NCBI GenBank assembly: GCA_050261515.1
Contig: JBLNDJ010000006.1
Coordinates: forward strand, 1-64,000
Length of the DNA stretch: 64,000 nucleotides
Direction: 5' to 3'
DNA from: JBLNDJ01 sp050261515
GTDB lineage: Bacteria; Acidobacteriota; Terriglobia; Bryobacterales; Bryobacteraceae
Made by a program: the position numbers and the translations under genes. Numbering within the stretch: the first letter of the stretch is position 1; each line of letters opens with the position of its first letter. Positions 50,558-59,322 of this stretch are shown here, one piece after another. The notes under the pieces were generated by a model, which was not told the origin of the DNA, ran no database searches, and saw only the letters and a list, made by a program, of their open reading frames with translations.

Positions 50558-51766
50558 ATGGAATCACTCCGTCTGCCTAAGGCGCGCTCCTCTCGGGCCG
50601 GTAACCTGCGGAACTCCAACCGCGCTTTGGTCCTTCGCTCGGTCCGGCGCTACCGCCAGCTTTCCCGGGCCGCGCTGGCGCGTCGCACGCGGCTTTCCGA
50701 GGCGGCCATCTCGCGAATCGTCGCTGAGCTGCTGCGGGAAGGACTGCTCATCGAGCAGGGCGGCGAGCACGCCACCGGCGGGCGGCCCGGCATCGGGCTT
50801 CAGCTCAACGAGCGCTACTTCCAGGCAATCGGCGTGGACATTCAGAACTGGGAGACCCGCGTCTCGCTCGGTACGGTGACGGGCCGCATGCTCGAAACCA
50901 GGCGGTTCCGCACGCCTTCCGCGCCGAATAAGACGCTGGACCTGGTGGCGGAGCACGCGCGCAGCCTGGTCGATCTGGCGCGCGGCGGCAGGGCGCTTGC
51001 GGCCGGCGTCAGCGTCCGCGGGCTGGTGAACAGCGAAACCGGAATTGCCGAGCTGGGCAGCAATGACGGCTGGGTGCAGGTGCCCGTCAGGCAGTACCTG
51101 AGCGAGCGGCTCGGACAGCCGGTCTTTGTCGAGAACAACGTGCGGCTGGCCGCGCTCGCCGAGTATCACTGCGGCAGCCTCGAGCTGCAGGGCATCCACT
51201 GTCTGCTGTTCGTGAAGGTGGACGACGGCGTGGGAATGGGCATCATCCTCGACGGCAAGCTCTACCGCGGCCCGGGCATGGCCGCCGGGGAGCTCGGCCA
51301 GATGGTGATCGCCGACCAGCGCGGACCGGAGCGCCACAACCGGCCCGGCTGCCTCGAATCGCTGGCCTCGAACGGCGCCACCTGGGAGCGCTACCGGGCC
51401 GCGGCGGGCGCGCGCCGCGCAGGACCCGCCGATTCCGGCGTTCAGGTCAAAAGCATCTGCCACCTCGCGCTCGAAGGCGACGCTGCGGCGCGCGGCGCAA
51501 TTCTCGAAACCGCCCGCTACCTCGGCATCGGCATCGCCAACGCGGTCTGGGCGCTCGACGCCGAGGCCGTCATCATCGACGGCGCGATCACCGAGGCCTG
51601 GCCGCTGGTCTCCGCCGCCATTCGCGAACAGTTTCCCGAAGGCCCCGAGTTCCTCAACTTCCGCAACCTGGTGCTGCGCCCGTCGGCGCTGGCGGGCGAG
51701 GCCGCTATCGGCGGCGCCATCGCGCTGCCGTTCGCTTCCATGTTTTCCGAGGAGGTTCGTCCATGA
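50558..51766 (+). CDS. ROK-family transcriptional repressor
   Basis: 402 residues. An N-terminal winged helix (ALVLRSVRRYRQLSRAALARRTRLSEAAISRIVAELLREGLL, about residues 22-64) precedes a sugar-kinase-like ROK domain (GVDIQNWETRVSLGTVTG, VENNVRLAALAEYHCG, GMAAGELGQMVIAD). The ROK zinc motif is degenerate: GELGH is GELGQ, and only the last cysteine of the CxCGxxGC-type segment remains (ERHNRPGCLE), so it is unlikely to be a kinase. Probably represses its own operon and receptor 3 until a sugar ligand binds. ATG 50558 follows the operator with no Shine-Dalgarno; a TTG at 50528 lies within the operator. The stop overlaps the next ATG (ATGA). Confidence 0.88.
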   Translation: MESLRLPKARSSRAGNLRNSNRALVLRSVRRYRQLSRAALARRTRLSEAAISRIVAELLREGLLIEQGGEHATGGRPGIGLQLNERYFQAIGVDIQNWETRVSLGTVTGRMLETRRFRTPSAPNKTLDLVAEHARSLVDLARGGRALAAGVSVRGLVNSETGIAELGSNDGWVQVPVRQYLSERLGQPVFVENNVRLAALAEYHCGSLELQGIHCLLFVKVDDGVGMGIILDGKLYRGPGMAAGELGQMVIADQRGPERHNRPGCLESLASNGATWERYRAAAGARRAGPADSGVQVKSICHLALEGDAAARGAILETARYLGIGIANAVWALDAEAVIIDGAITEAWPLVSAAIREQFPEGPEFLNFRNLVLRPSALAGEAAIGGAIALPFASMFSEEVRP

Positions 51767-53454
51767 TGCTTGCCGCGCTCGTGCTCGCCGCTCTGCCCGC
51801 GGGGTACTTTCCCCTTCTCGAACGGGGAGCCGCCGACGCCCGCGCGTACCTCGACGCCGCGCCGGAGCCCACGCTCAAGGCGCTCGAAAGCGACCGGCGC
51901 TGGGTCCACTTTCCGTACACGATCCTGCCGCCCGCGGTGCTCTATGCGCGCGGGCGCCGCGATCCCGCCATGCGCGATCTGGCCATCCGCATCGGCGACC
52001 TGCTCGCCGCCGAAGACGAGAAGGGCGTCTTTGCCCCGCGGCTCGATAGCGACTGGGACACCTACATGTGGCTCGAGGCCTACCGGCTGCTCGAGCGCGA
52101 GCTGGGTGGCGCGCGCCGCGAGCGCTGGAAGCGCGCGATCGAAAGGAACGTCGCGCTCTTCGCGGGCCCGGCCGCCGAGCGAGTGGACTTCCCCTGGTAC
52201 AACTCGCCCTACATCAGCACGTCTCCGAACCATTACTCGTTGTGGGCGGCAAACCTGCTGCTCGCCGCGCGTGTCTTCGGCGGGCACAAGGATTGGGACG
52301 AACTCGGCGCGCGCATCCTGCGCCGCTTCGCGACCGAAGAGCAGGCGCCCGACGGCTTCTGGGGCGAGCACGCGCGCTCCGGCCCGGCCATCGGCTACAA
52401 CCATCTCACGCTCAGCGCGGTCGCGCTCTACTGGGAGCTGACGAAGGACCCCGCGGCGCTCGCCGCCATCCGGCGCGCCACGGACTTCCACAAGAACTTC
52501 ACCTGGCCCGACGGGACGCCCGTCGAAACCGTCAACAACCGCAATCGCTATTGGGCGCTGAGCGCGTGGTCGCACTTCGCGTTTTCCAATTTCGCCGACG
52601 GCCGCGGGTACGCCGAGTTCCTCGCGTCGAAGTTTGACGCCGGCGGCCTCTCGGCGAACGACATGGGCCGGCTCGCGCAGAACGCGCTCTATTATCACGA
52701 GGGCGCCACTGAGCCCCCGCCGCAGGCGAAACCCGCCTACGCGTACCGCATGGCGCTGCCCGCCGGAATCCGCAAGACCGGGCCGTGGGCGGTCGCGTAC
52801 TCCGGCATCATCGACACGCAAGCCCCACGGAACCAGTTCTATCTCGACCGCCAGGCGAACCTCAGCGTGTTTCACGAAAAGCTCGGGCTCATCGTGAGCG
52901 GAGCGAACTCGAAGCGCCAGCCGGGGCTGGCGACGTTCGCCGAAAAGCTGCTCGGCCAGGTGTTCTACCTGCCGCTCAGCAGCCGCCTTCAGATGAGCGA
53001 TGCCGTGGACCGGCTCTCGCTCGCCTACAACGCCTTCTGGGCCGACGTGCTCGTCCCCCGGCCCTCGCCCGCCGAGCTGAATTTCCGCGTCGAGATCACC
53101 GGCGTCGGCAGCCCGCCCGACGACGCGCAGTTCACCTTGCAGTTGGTTCTCAAGCCCGGCGAGCAGCTCGAAACCGGCACGGGCCGCCGCATCACAGTCG
53201 GCGCGGAGGCGATCGATCTCGCGCCCGAAGCCCTGGGCGGCCTCCTCCGCCACCATGGCTGGACGATGAAGCTCGACCCCGGCGCGGCGCTTCACTGGCC
53301 GGTCTACCCGTTCAACCCTTACGCGGACGCGCCCGAAAAAACGCTCGAGCACGCCGTCGCCACGCTGAAGGTTCCGCTGCGGCTCAAGTCGCAGCCCGGC
53401 CGCAGCGTCCGCCCGAAAGAACGCGAACTCGCGTTCACGATCGAAGCCCGGTAG
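51763..53454 (+). CDS. Exported alpha/alpha-barrel-like protein, candidate polysaccharide-active enzyme
   Basis: 563 residues with a short signal-like start (MMLAALVLAALPAGYFP). The first 330 residues are helical with repeated aromatic-rich helices typical of alpha/alpha toroids: DSDWDTYMWLEAYRLLERELGG, ISTSPNHYSLWAANLLLAARVFG, GYNHLTLSAVALYWEL, FTWPDGTPVETVNNRNRYW. The C-terminal 200 residues are beta-rich. N-H-Y, Y-N-H and R-N-R-Y groups recall catalytic residues of heparinase- or alginate-lyase-like enzymes, but I cannot assign a family. Translation is coupled to the ROK repressor by ATGA, and a GH88 gene nearby would process the products of a lyase. Confidence 0.6.
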   Translation: MMLAALVLAALPAGYFPLLERGAADARAYLDAAPEPTLKALESDRRWVHFPYTILPPAVLYARGRRDPAMRDLAIRIGDLLAAEDEKGVFAPRLDSDWDTYMWLEAYRLLERELGGARRERWKRAIERNVALFAGPAAERVDFPWYNSPYISTSPNHYSLWAANLLLAARVFGGHKDWDELGARILRRFATEEQAPDGFWGEHARSGPAIGYNHLTLSAVALYWELTKDPAALAAIRRATDFHKNFTWPDGTPVETVNNRNRYWALSAWSHFAFSNFADGRGYAEFLASKFDAGGLSANDMGRLAQNALYYHEGATEPPPQAKPAYAYRMALPAGIRKTGPWAVAYSGIIDTQAPRNQFYLDRQANLSVFHEKLGLIVSGANSKRQPGLATFAEKLLGQVFYLPLSSRLQMSDAVDRLSLAYNAFWADVLVPRPSPAELNFRVEITGVGSPPDDAQFTLQLVLKPGEQLETGTGRRITVGAEAIDLAPEALGGLLRHHGWTMKLDPGAALHWPVYPFNPYADAPEKTLEHAVATLKVPLRLKSQPGRSVRPKERELAFTIEAR

Positions 53455-53486
53455 AGCGGCCCCGGTCCCCGGCCGGCCCAAACAAA

Positions 53487-55619
53487 CTAGAGCTTGTTCG
53501 CCCGGGCGTACCCCTCGATCACCTGCCCGAGCGCCTTCTCCCACTGATCGAGCCCGATCGACCACTCGGGCGCCATCATGTACCCGAGGTCGAGCGTGCG
53601 GTCTGCCCAGTGGTCCTTCACGTCGTCCTGTATGTACACGAACTTCCGCCCGCCCACGGTCCGGTTCTTCGGAAACCGCGCCTTCTCGAACACCGCCGTC
53701 AGGTTCGCATAGACCGCCTCGCCATCGGTGCGGACGCGGGCGATCGCCTCCTGCGCCGCCTTCAGCCGGACGAGCGCCTCGCGCGAGTCCTTTGCCGCTT
53801 CGGCCTGTGCCTGTTCGAGCGCCCCCTCGGCCTCCCCCATGGCCGTGAGCAGCCGCCAGTGATGGCCCATCAGCTTTGCGAGCGCGAGAAAAACTTCCAG
53901 GTTGTACCGGTTTCGATCCACCAGGGCGAAGTTCGACTGCAGCGCGATCAGCAGTTCGTCATTCTCGGCCGCGAGCGTCTTCGCTTCGGCGAGAAACTGG
54001 GCGTACTTTTCCCGCACCACCGGCGTCACCTTCAGGTCCGGCAGCGAGGGCAACGCGGGCGCTGAGAGCGTCATGTCCTCGCGCTCCGTGCCCTCGCCCT
54101 TGGCCCGGTGATTCCCGTAGGCCGGGCCGCGCACGCGCGAAGGCACTCTGTCCCACGTTCGCTCCCACGCGCGCGCCTGCCGCTGCATCATGCGGTAGAC
54201 GTCCGCCATGCCTGTCCCGCGCGGGCCGTAGTAGAACCGCATGAACTCGGCCGTTTGCTGGTCGGCCGTCACCACGCCCGGATTCCAACCCGCCTGCGCC
54301 ACCGCCGACCATCCCAGCCAGAACGTTTCGCAGTGCAGCCCCGAGTCGTCCCACGCCGCGCCGAACACGCCGATCGGATTGGCCTTCCATGCCAGGCCGT
54401 TGGCGATCGAATTCATCGCGCCGGCCACGCGCCCGTCCGACGGAAACAGCTTCTCCTCCCCTTGAAGCGACACGTAGAAGAGCTGCCGCATGCCGAGCTT
54501 CTTCTCCGCCTCGAGGTAGTCCTCCTCGCCCATCACGCCGTCGATGACGTCGGGCGGAATCATGGAGACGTGCTTCGGAAGCAGCGGGTACTCGGCCCAG
54601 ACCAGAATTCTGCGGCCGCGCGAATGCGCGAAGTCGCGGGCGCGCCGCACGAACTCGACCCACGCCAGGCTGCGGTTCTCGGGGTTGTACGGCCGGCACG
54701 TTCCTTCGATGCCCGCATAGTAGACCTCATCGGTCGAGACGAACAGATAATCCACGCCGCGCGTGGCCTTGATGACGTCGTCGTACATCGAGAAGATCAG
54801 GTCATAGGTTCGCGGGTCGCACAGCGCGCTCTGGTAGTTGCTGCCGTCCGCGCGCAGGTGCGCGAACTCGGGGTGCTTCAGCACATAGCTCATGTGCGCG
54901 GGCGACTGGATCACCGGCACCACCTGGATGAAGCGCTCCAGGCCGTAGTTCACGATCTCCTGCAGCTCGGCCGCCGTGTACGCGCCCGGCGCGCCGATCA
55001 CCGGGTGCGACGGGTACTCGAACTTGTCCTCGAGTTCGAAGCCGATCATGTTCACCTTCATCCGCGCCGACCAGTCGAGATACCGCTTTACCGTCTCCAT
55101 GCGGTTCTGGTGATGCTTGGTGTCCCAGTGCAGAAACCGCAACTGAAGCTTCGGCCAGTCTTCGATCGTGCCCACCGGCGCGGCCAGGCGCCCCGCGGCG
55201 TCGCGCTTGAGCAGTTGAAGCAGCGTTTGGACGCCGTAGAACAGTCCCGCGTCGCCGTTGCCGGCGATCTCGATGCGGGCGTCGGAAATCGTGAGGCGAT
55301 AGGCCTGCTGATCGAGCGCGGCCTCGGCGTGCGTCGCCACCGTGCCGGGCGCGACCGTGAGGCGGATGACCTTCGCGCCGCCCGTCCCGAGCGTCAACTG
55401 ATGAAAGGACGCCAGGTCCTGCGCCAGAGTACGCGCCGCGATGTGGCCCTGCCTGATCGCGCTCGCGTCGATGCTCCACGAGCCATCGACCACAGCCTCG
55501 CCCCGCGCGAGCCGCACATTCCGCGGCGTGGGGATGACCGAATACCCCTTCGCCCACAACTCCGTCACGTTCTGCGCCGCAGCGGAAGCGGCCAGGCACA
55601 AGATCAGAAGAAGCGCCAT
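53487..55619 (-). CDS. Exported GH20-family beta-N-acetylhexosaminidase-like protein
   Basis: 710 residues. Signal peptide MALLLILCLAASAAAQ; GH20 N-terminal domain (YSVIPTPRNVRLARGEAVV, AYRLTISDARIEIAGNGDAGLFYGVQTLLQLL). The catalytic barrel follows (TIEDWPKLQLRFLHWDTKHHQN) with the Asp-Glu pair D297-E298 in YLFVSTDEVYYAG, where GH20 enzymes carry the substrate-assisting Asp and the acid/base Glu. The last 150 residues are helical and extend the usual length. GH20 enzymes release terminal GlcNAc or GalNAc. The start at 55619 gives the signal peptide; TACCAT ends 6 nt before it. Divergent from the GH88 operon. Confidence 0.82.
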   Translation of the reverse strand: MALLLILCLAASAAAQNVTELWAKGYSVIPTPRNVRLARGEAVVDGSWSIDASAIRQGHIAARTLAQDLASFHQLTLGTGGAKVIRLTVAPGTVATHAEAALDQQAYRLTISDARIEIAGNGDAGLFYGVQTLLQLLKRDAAGRLAAPVGTIEDWPKLQLRFLHWDTKHHQNRMETVKRYLDWSARMKVNMIGFELEDKFEYPSHPVIGAPGAYTAAELQEIVNYGLERFIQVVPVIQSPAHMSYVLKHPEFAHLRADGSNYQSALCDPRTYDLIFSMYDDVIKATRGVDYLFVSTDEVYYAGIEGTCRPYNPENRSLAWVEFVRRARDFAHSRGRRILVWAEYPLLPKHVSMIPPDVIDGVMGEEDYLEAEKKLGMRQLFYVSLQGEEKLFPSDGRVAGAMNSIANGLAWKANPIGVFGAAWDDSGLHCETFWLGWSAVAQAGWNPGVVTADQQTAEFMRFYYGPRGTGMADVYRMMQRQARAWERTWDRVPSRVRGPAYGNHRAKGEGTEREDMTLSAPALPSLPDLKVTPVVREKYAQFLAEAKTLAAENDELLIALQSNFALVDRNRYNLEVFLALAKLMGHHWRLLTAMGEAEGALEQAQAEAAKDSREALVRLKAAQEAIARVRTDGEAVYANLTAVFEKARFPKNRTVGGRKFVYIQDDVKDHWADRTLDLGYMMAPEWSIGLDQWEKALGQVIEGYARANKL

Positions 55620-55735
55620 TTCCGTATGGTAAGCGAGTCCACGCCGGTGCGGTACCCGCGCGCTCTTAACAACGGTACTGGCACCAGCCCGCCGCGCGCC
55701 CAACGATGGTACAACGGATATTTACCTCGCCAGCA

Positions 55736-57076
55736 ATGAAAATCGACTCCAGCATCCACGCCGCGAGCCTCGAGAGCCGCGTTACCGCACTGTTCGATCT
55801 GTCGGCCGCCAAGATCCGCGCGCTCGAGCGCTCATGGAACCCCTCCTCCGGCTCCCCCGTGTTCACCGCCAACGGCAAGTACACCAGCCGCGGCTGGACC
55901 GAATGGACGCAGGGCTTCCAGTTCGGCTCCGCCATCCTGCAATTCGACGCCACCGGCGACGCCGCGTTCCTCGAGACCGGCCGCGCGCGCACCGTCGAGT
56001 TCATGGCGCCGCACGTCACCCACACCGGCGTCCACGACCACGGCTTCAACAACGTCAGCACCTACGGCAACCTGCTCCGTCTGATGGACGAGGGCCGCAT
56101 CCCGCACAACACCTGGGAGCGGAATTTCTACGCGCTGGCGCTCAAGTCCTCGGGCGCCGTGCAGGCCGCGCGCTGGTCCCCGATCGCCGGGGGCGGCGGG
56201 TTCATCTACTCCTTCAACGGGCCGCACTCGCTGTTCGTCGATACAATCCGCACGCTGCGCGCGCTCGCCGTCGGCCACGCGCTCGGCCACGTCCTGCTCG
56301 GCGAGAACGACCGCCGCATTTCACTGCTCGAACGCTTGACCGATCACGCGCTGGCTACCGCGCGCTACTCGGTCTACTACGGCGAGGGGCGCGACGCCTA
56401 TGACGTACGCGGCCGCGTCGCGCACGAGAGCATCTTCAACTCCAACGACGGCAACTATCGCTGCCCCAACTCGCAGCAGGGCTACTCCCCCTTTAGCACG
56501 TGGACGCGCGGCCTCGCCTGGGCCATGTGCGGCTTCGCCGAGCAACTGGAGTTCTTCGCGACTCTGCCTGACGCCGATCGAGCGGCCGTCGCCGCGATGC
56601 GCAAGGCCGCCGAATCCGTCTGCGATTTCTACATCGACAACTCGGCGCTCGACGGCATCGTGTATTGGGACACCGGCGCTCCGGGGCTCGACAAAATGGG
56701 CGACTGGCGCGCCAAGCCCGCCGATCCGTTCAACGACTTCGAACCGGTGGACAGCTCCGCGGCCGCCATCGCCGCGCAAGGCCTGCTGCGCCTCGGCCGC
56801 TATCTCGACAACGAACGCTACCTGAAGGCGGGGCTCACCGTCTGCCGCGCGCTGTTTGACGAGCCGTATCTCAGCACGGACCCGAAGCATGAGGGCCTGA
56901 TCCTGCACGCCGTCTATCACCGCCCGAACGCTTGGGACACCGTGCCCGCGGGCCGGCCCGTGCCCGCCGGCGAAGCATGCATGTGGGGCGACTATCACGC
57001 CATCGAACTCGCCCTCTACGTCAAGCGCCTCATCGAGAACAAGCCTTATCTGACTTTTTGGAGCAACCCGAAATGA
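55736..57076 (+). CDS. GH88-type unsaturated glucuronyl hydrolase
   Basis: 446 residues from ATG 55736 (MKIDSSIHAASLESR); an ATG at 55706 adds ten. GH88 enzymes hydrate the unsaturated uronic acid left at the non-reducing end by polysaccharide lyases. Landmarks: the HDHGFNN motif with D101, a second acidic residue in SLFVDTIRTLRAL (about D169), QGYSPFSTWTRGLAWAM, DSSAAAIAAQGLLRLG and WGDYHAIELAL. No signal peptide is visible, so it probably acts in the cytoplasm on imported disaccharides. It is followed by cupin and Gfo/Idh genes through ATGA overlaps. Implies that a lyase acts upstream in the pathway. Confidence 0.85.
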   Translation: MKIDSSIHAASLESRVTALFDLSAAKIRALERSWNPSSGSPVFTANGKYTSRGWTEWTQGFQFGSAILQFDATGDAAFLETGRARTVEFMAPHVTHTGVHDHGFNNVSTYGNLLRLMDEGRIPHNTWERNFYALALKSSGAVQAARWSPIAGGGGFIYSFNGPHSLFVDTIRTLRALAVGHALGHVLLGENDRRISLLERLTDHALATARYSVYYGEGRDAYDVRGRVAHESIFNSNDGNYRCPNSQQGYSPFSTWTRGLAWAMCGFAEQLEFFATLPDADRAAVAAMRKAAESVCDFYIDNSALDGIVYWDTGAPGLDKMGDWRAKPADPFNDFEPVDSSAAAIAAQGLLRLGRYLDNERYLKAGLTVCRALFDEPYLSTDPKHEGLILHAVYHRPNAWDTVPAGRPVPAGEACMWGDYHAIELALYVKRLIENKPYLTFWSNPK

Positions 57077-57519
57077 TCGTCGCCGATCTCTCTCAAATCG
57101 AAGGCCGCCGGTATCCGGCCCGCCGCCGCACGCAGAACGTCGTCGGGGGCGCAAGCCCTATCCAGGCTGCGAATTTCTCCATCGGGAATGTGACGCTCGA
57201 TCCCGACGGCGGCCAGGTGCCCTGGCACAACCAGGCGCAGGAAGAGGTTTATTTCATCATCGAGGGCACGGCCGAAATGTGCCTCGGCGAGGAGCGCCGC
57301 ATCCTCACCGCGGGCCAGGCCGTCTACATCCCCTCAGGCGTCTTTCACCAATTGACGAACGTGGGATCGACGCCCTGCCGCATGCTCTATTGCTACGGGC
57401 CCGCGGGCGACGTCGCGCACTGGCGCCAGGAACTCGATGGAACCCTGCCGCGCGCTGGCGTCGAGGCGCCTCCGCTTCCGGCCGGCGCGCGTCCGCAGTG
57501 TACGGAGAAACCCCAATGA
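57073..57519 (+). CDS. Cupin-domain protein
   Basis: 148 residues with one conserved cupin barrel: the metal-binding motif 1 in VPWHNQAQEEVYFIIEGTAEM (H...E) and motif 2 in AVYIPSGVFHQLTN. Small cupins beside GH88 and oxidoreductases often isomerise sugar acids (for example KduI-like or pectin-degradation KdgF-type, which linearises unsaturated uronates). A KdgF-like role would fit the context, but the sequence alone does not prove it. ATG 57073 overlaps the GH88 stop and the stop overlaps the next ATG, so all three are coupled. Confidence 0.82.
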   Translation: MIVADLSQIEGRRYPARRRTQNVVGGASPIQAANFSIGNVTLDPDGGQVPWHNQAQEEVYFIIEGTAEMCLGEERRILTAGQAVYIPSGVFHQLTNVGSTPCRMLYCYGPAGDVAHWRQELDGTLPRAGVEAPPLPAGARPQCTEKPQ

Positions 57520-58664
57520 GCGTACACAACATCGGAATCATCATGAACGGCGTCACCGGACGCATGGGCCTCAACCAGCACCTGCGCCGTTCGATCCAGG
57601 CGACCGCCGCTCAGGGCGGCCTCAAGACGGGCGACGACGTCATCATGCCCAAGCCGCTCCTGGTCGGCCGCAACGCCGTCAAGCTCGAGGCGATCTCCAG
57701 GGAGTGCGGCGGCCTGCCTTGGACCACGGACCTCGACAAGGCCCTCGCCGACCCGGCGTACTCGATTTACTTCGATGCCCAGACCACCGACCGCCGCGCA
57801 GCGTGCGTCAAGAAGGCCGTCGCAGCCGGCAAACACATCTACTGCGAGAAGCCGAGCGCCGATTCGCTCGCCTCGGCGCTCGAACTCTACCGCTGCGCCG
57901 AGGCCGCCGGAGTCAAGCACGGCGTCGTGCAGGATAAATTGTGGCTGCCCGGCATGCTGAAGTTGAAGACACTGCGCGACACGGGCTTCTTCGGGAAAAT
58001 TCTCTCGGTGCGGGGCGAGTTCGGCTACTGGGTTTTCGAAGGCGACGTCGTTCCTCCGCAGCGCCCGTCGTGGAACTACCGCAAGGAGCAGGGCGGCGGC
58101 ATCATCATGGACATGCTGTGCCACTGGCGCTACGTGCTCGACAACCTGTTCGGCGAGGTGAAGGCCGTGTCGTGCCTCGGCGCGACGCATGTCCCGCGCC
58201 GCTGGGACGAGAACGGCAAGCCCTACGACTCGACCGCCGACGACTCCGCCTATGCGACCTTCGAGCTTGCCGGCGGTGTGATCGCGCACTTCAATTCGTC
58301 CTGGTGCGTGCGCGTGCGGCGCGACGACCTGCTCACGATCCAGGTGGATGGCACGCGCGGCAGCGCCGTCGCCGGACTGCGCCACTGCTGGGTGCAGCCC
58401 TACGGAGCCACGCCGCGCCCGGTCTGGAACCCCGACGTCGAGAGCCCGCTCAATTACTTCGAGGGCTGGCAGAAGGTGCCCGAGCAGACCTTCTTCGACA
58501 ACGCCTTCAAGCGGCAGTGGGAGCTGTTCCTCCTCCATGTCGTGAAGGGTGAGCCGTTCCCGTGGACTCTGCTTGCCGGAGCCAAGGGCGTGCAACTGGC
58601 CGAGAAGGGCATCGAGTCCTGGCAGAAGCGCGCCTGGGTGGACGTCAGCCCGCTGGCAGGGTAA
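57516..58664 (+). CDS. Gfo/Idh/MocA-family oxidoreductase (cytoplasmic)
   Basis: 382 residues without a signal peptide. N-terminal Rossmann segment IGIIMNGVTGRMGLNQHL, then AVAAGKHIYCEKPSADSL with the conserved E-K-P, and the substrate domain (GGGIIMDMLCHWRYVLDNLFGEVKAV). It would oxidise or reduce a sugar or sugar-acid intermediate with NAD(P)H; as the third gene of the GH88-cupin unit, it probably acts on the product of the preceding enzymes. It differs from the Tat-exported paralogue at 25318 in length and export. ATG overlaps the cupin stop (ATGA). Confidence 0.87.
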   Translation: MSVHNIGIIMNGVTGRMGLNQHLRRSIQATAAQGGLKTGDDVIMPKPLLVGRNAVKLEAISRECGGLPWTTDLDKALADPAYSIYFDAQTTDRRAACVKKAVAAGKHIYCEKPSADSLASALELYRCAEAAGVKHGVVQDKLWLPGMLKLKTLRDTGFFGKILSVRGEFGYWVFEGDVVPPQRPSWNYRKEQGGGIIMDMLCHWRYVLDNLFGEVKAVSCLGATHVPRRWDENGKPYDSTADDSAYATFELAGGVIAHFNSSWCVRVRRDDLLTIQVDGTRGSAVAGLRHCWVQPYGATPRPVWNPDVESPLNYFEGWQKVPEQTFFDNAFKRQWELFLLHVVKGEPFPWTLLAGAKGVQLAEKGIESWQKRAWVDVSPLAG

Positions 58665-58713
58665 GCCTCAGCTTCCCCGCGGCGCGGCGTCCCATCCGCG
58701 CTACGCTGGGCAC

Positions 58714-59313
58714 ATGAAACGCAAGCTCGCGGTTTCGGGAGCGCTCCTGGCGCTGGCGCTCCCTTCCTCTGCCGATTCCGACAAAATCGAGGCCACGCTC
58801 GAAGATCTGGCCCGAAACCACAAAACCTACCTGAGCGTTCCCGTACCGGACGGCAAGGCGCTGCGGCTGCTTGCCGAGTCGATCGGCGCCCGCAGCGTCC
58901 TCGAGATCGGGACCTCGACGGGATACTCGGGCCTGTGGTTCTGCCTGGCACTCACGAAAACCGGCGGCCGCCTGACCACGTTCGAGCTCGATCGGGGCCG
59001 CGCCGCACAAGCCCGGCGGCACTTCGATCAGGCGGGGGTGGCCGGACTGGTCACCATCGTCGAAGGCGACGCGCACGAGCGGCTCGCCCAAGCCAAGGGC
59101 CCCTTCGACCTGGCGTTCATCGACGCCGACAAAAGCGGCTACGTGGATTACCTGAACAAGGTGCTGCCGCTGGTGCGCCCGGGCGGGCTGATCCTGGCGC
59201 ACAACATCGAAATGGCGCCGGATTACGTGAAGCTCGTCACCACGAATCCCGCGCTCGAGACGATCTTCTACCGCGAAGGCGCAGGCTTGAGTATCACGCT
59301 AAAGAAGCACTGA
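58714..59313 (+). CDS. O-methyltransferase-like protein with an apparent signal peptide
   Basis: 199 residues. The SAM-binding core of family-3 (COMT-like) O-methyltransferases is complete: VLEIGTSTGYSGLWF, TTFELDRGRAAQARRHF, VEGDAHERLAQ, FDLAFIDADKSGYVDYLNKVLPLVRPGGLILAHN. Unusually, the ATG at 58714 gives MKRKLAVSGALLALALPSSADS, a convincing signal peptide, whereas SAM is cytoplasmic. A start further in would remove it but no good in-frame start is seen before the core. The longer frame upstream runs into the preceding gene. Convergent with fliM, 9 nt apart. Confidence 0.78.
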   Translation: MKRKLAVSGALLALALPSSADSDKIEATLEDLARNHKTYLSVPVPDGKALRLLAESIGARSVLEIGTSTGYSGLWFCLALTKTGGRLTTFELDRGRAAQARRHFDQAGVAGLVTIVEGDAHERLAQAKGPFDLAFIDADKSGYVDYLNKVLPLVRPGGLILAHNIEMAPDYVKLVTTNPALETIFYREGAGLSITLKKH

Positions 59314-59322
59314 GCCGGCCGG

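Noticed and set aside
51517..53565. A 682-residue minus-strand frame opposite the secreted alpha/alpha-barrel-like gene
   Set aside because: Shadow frame; no signal peptide or motif, and it extends across two real genes.
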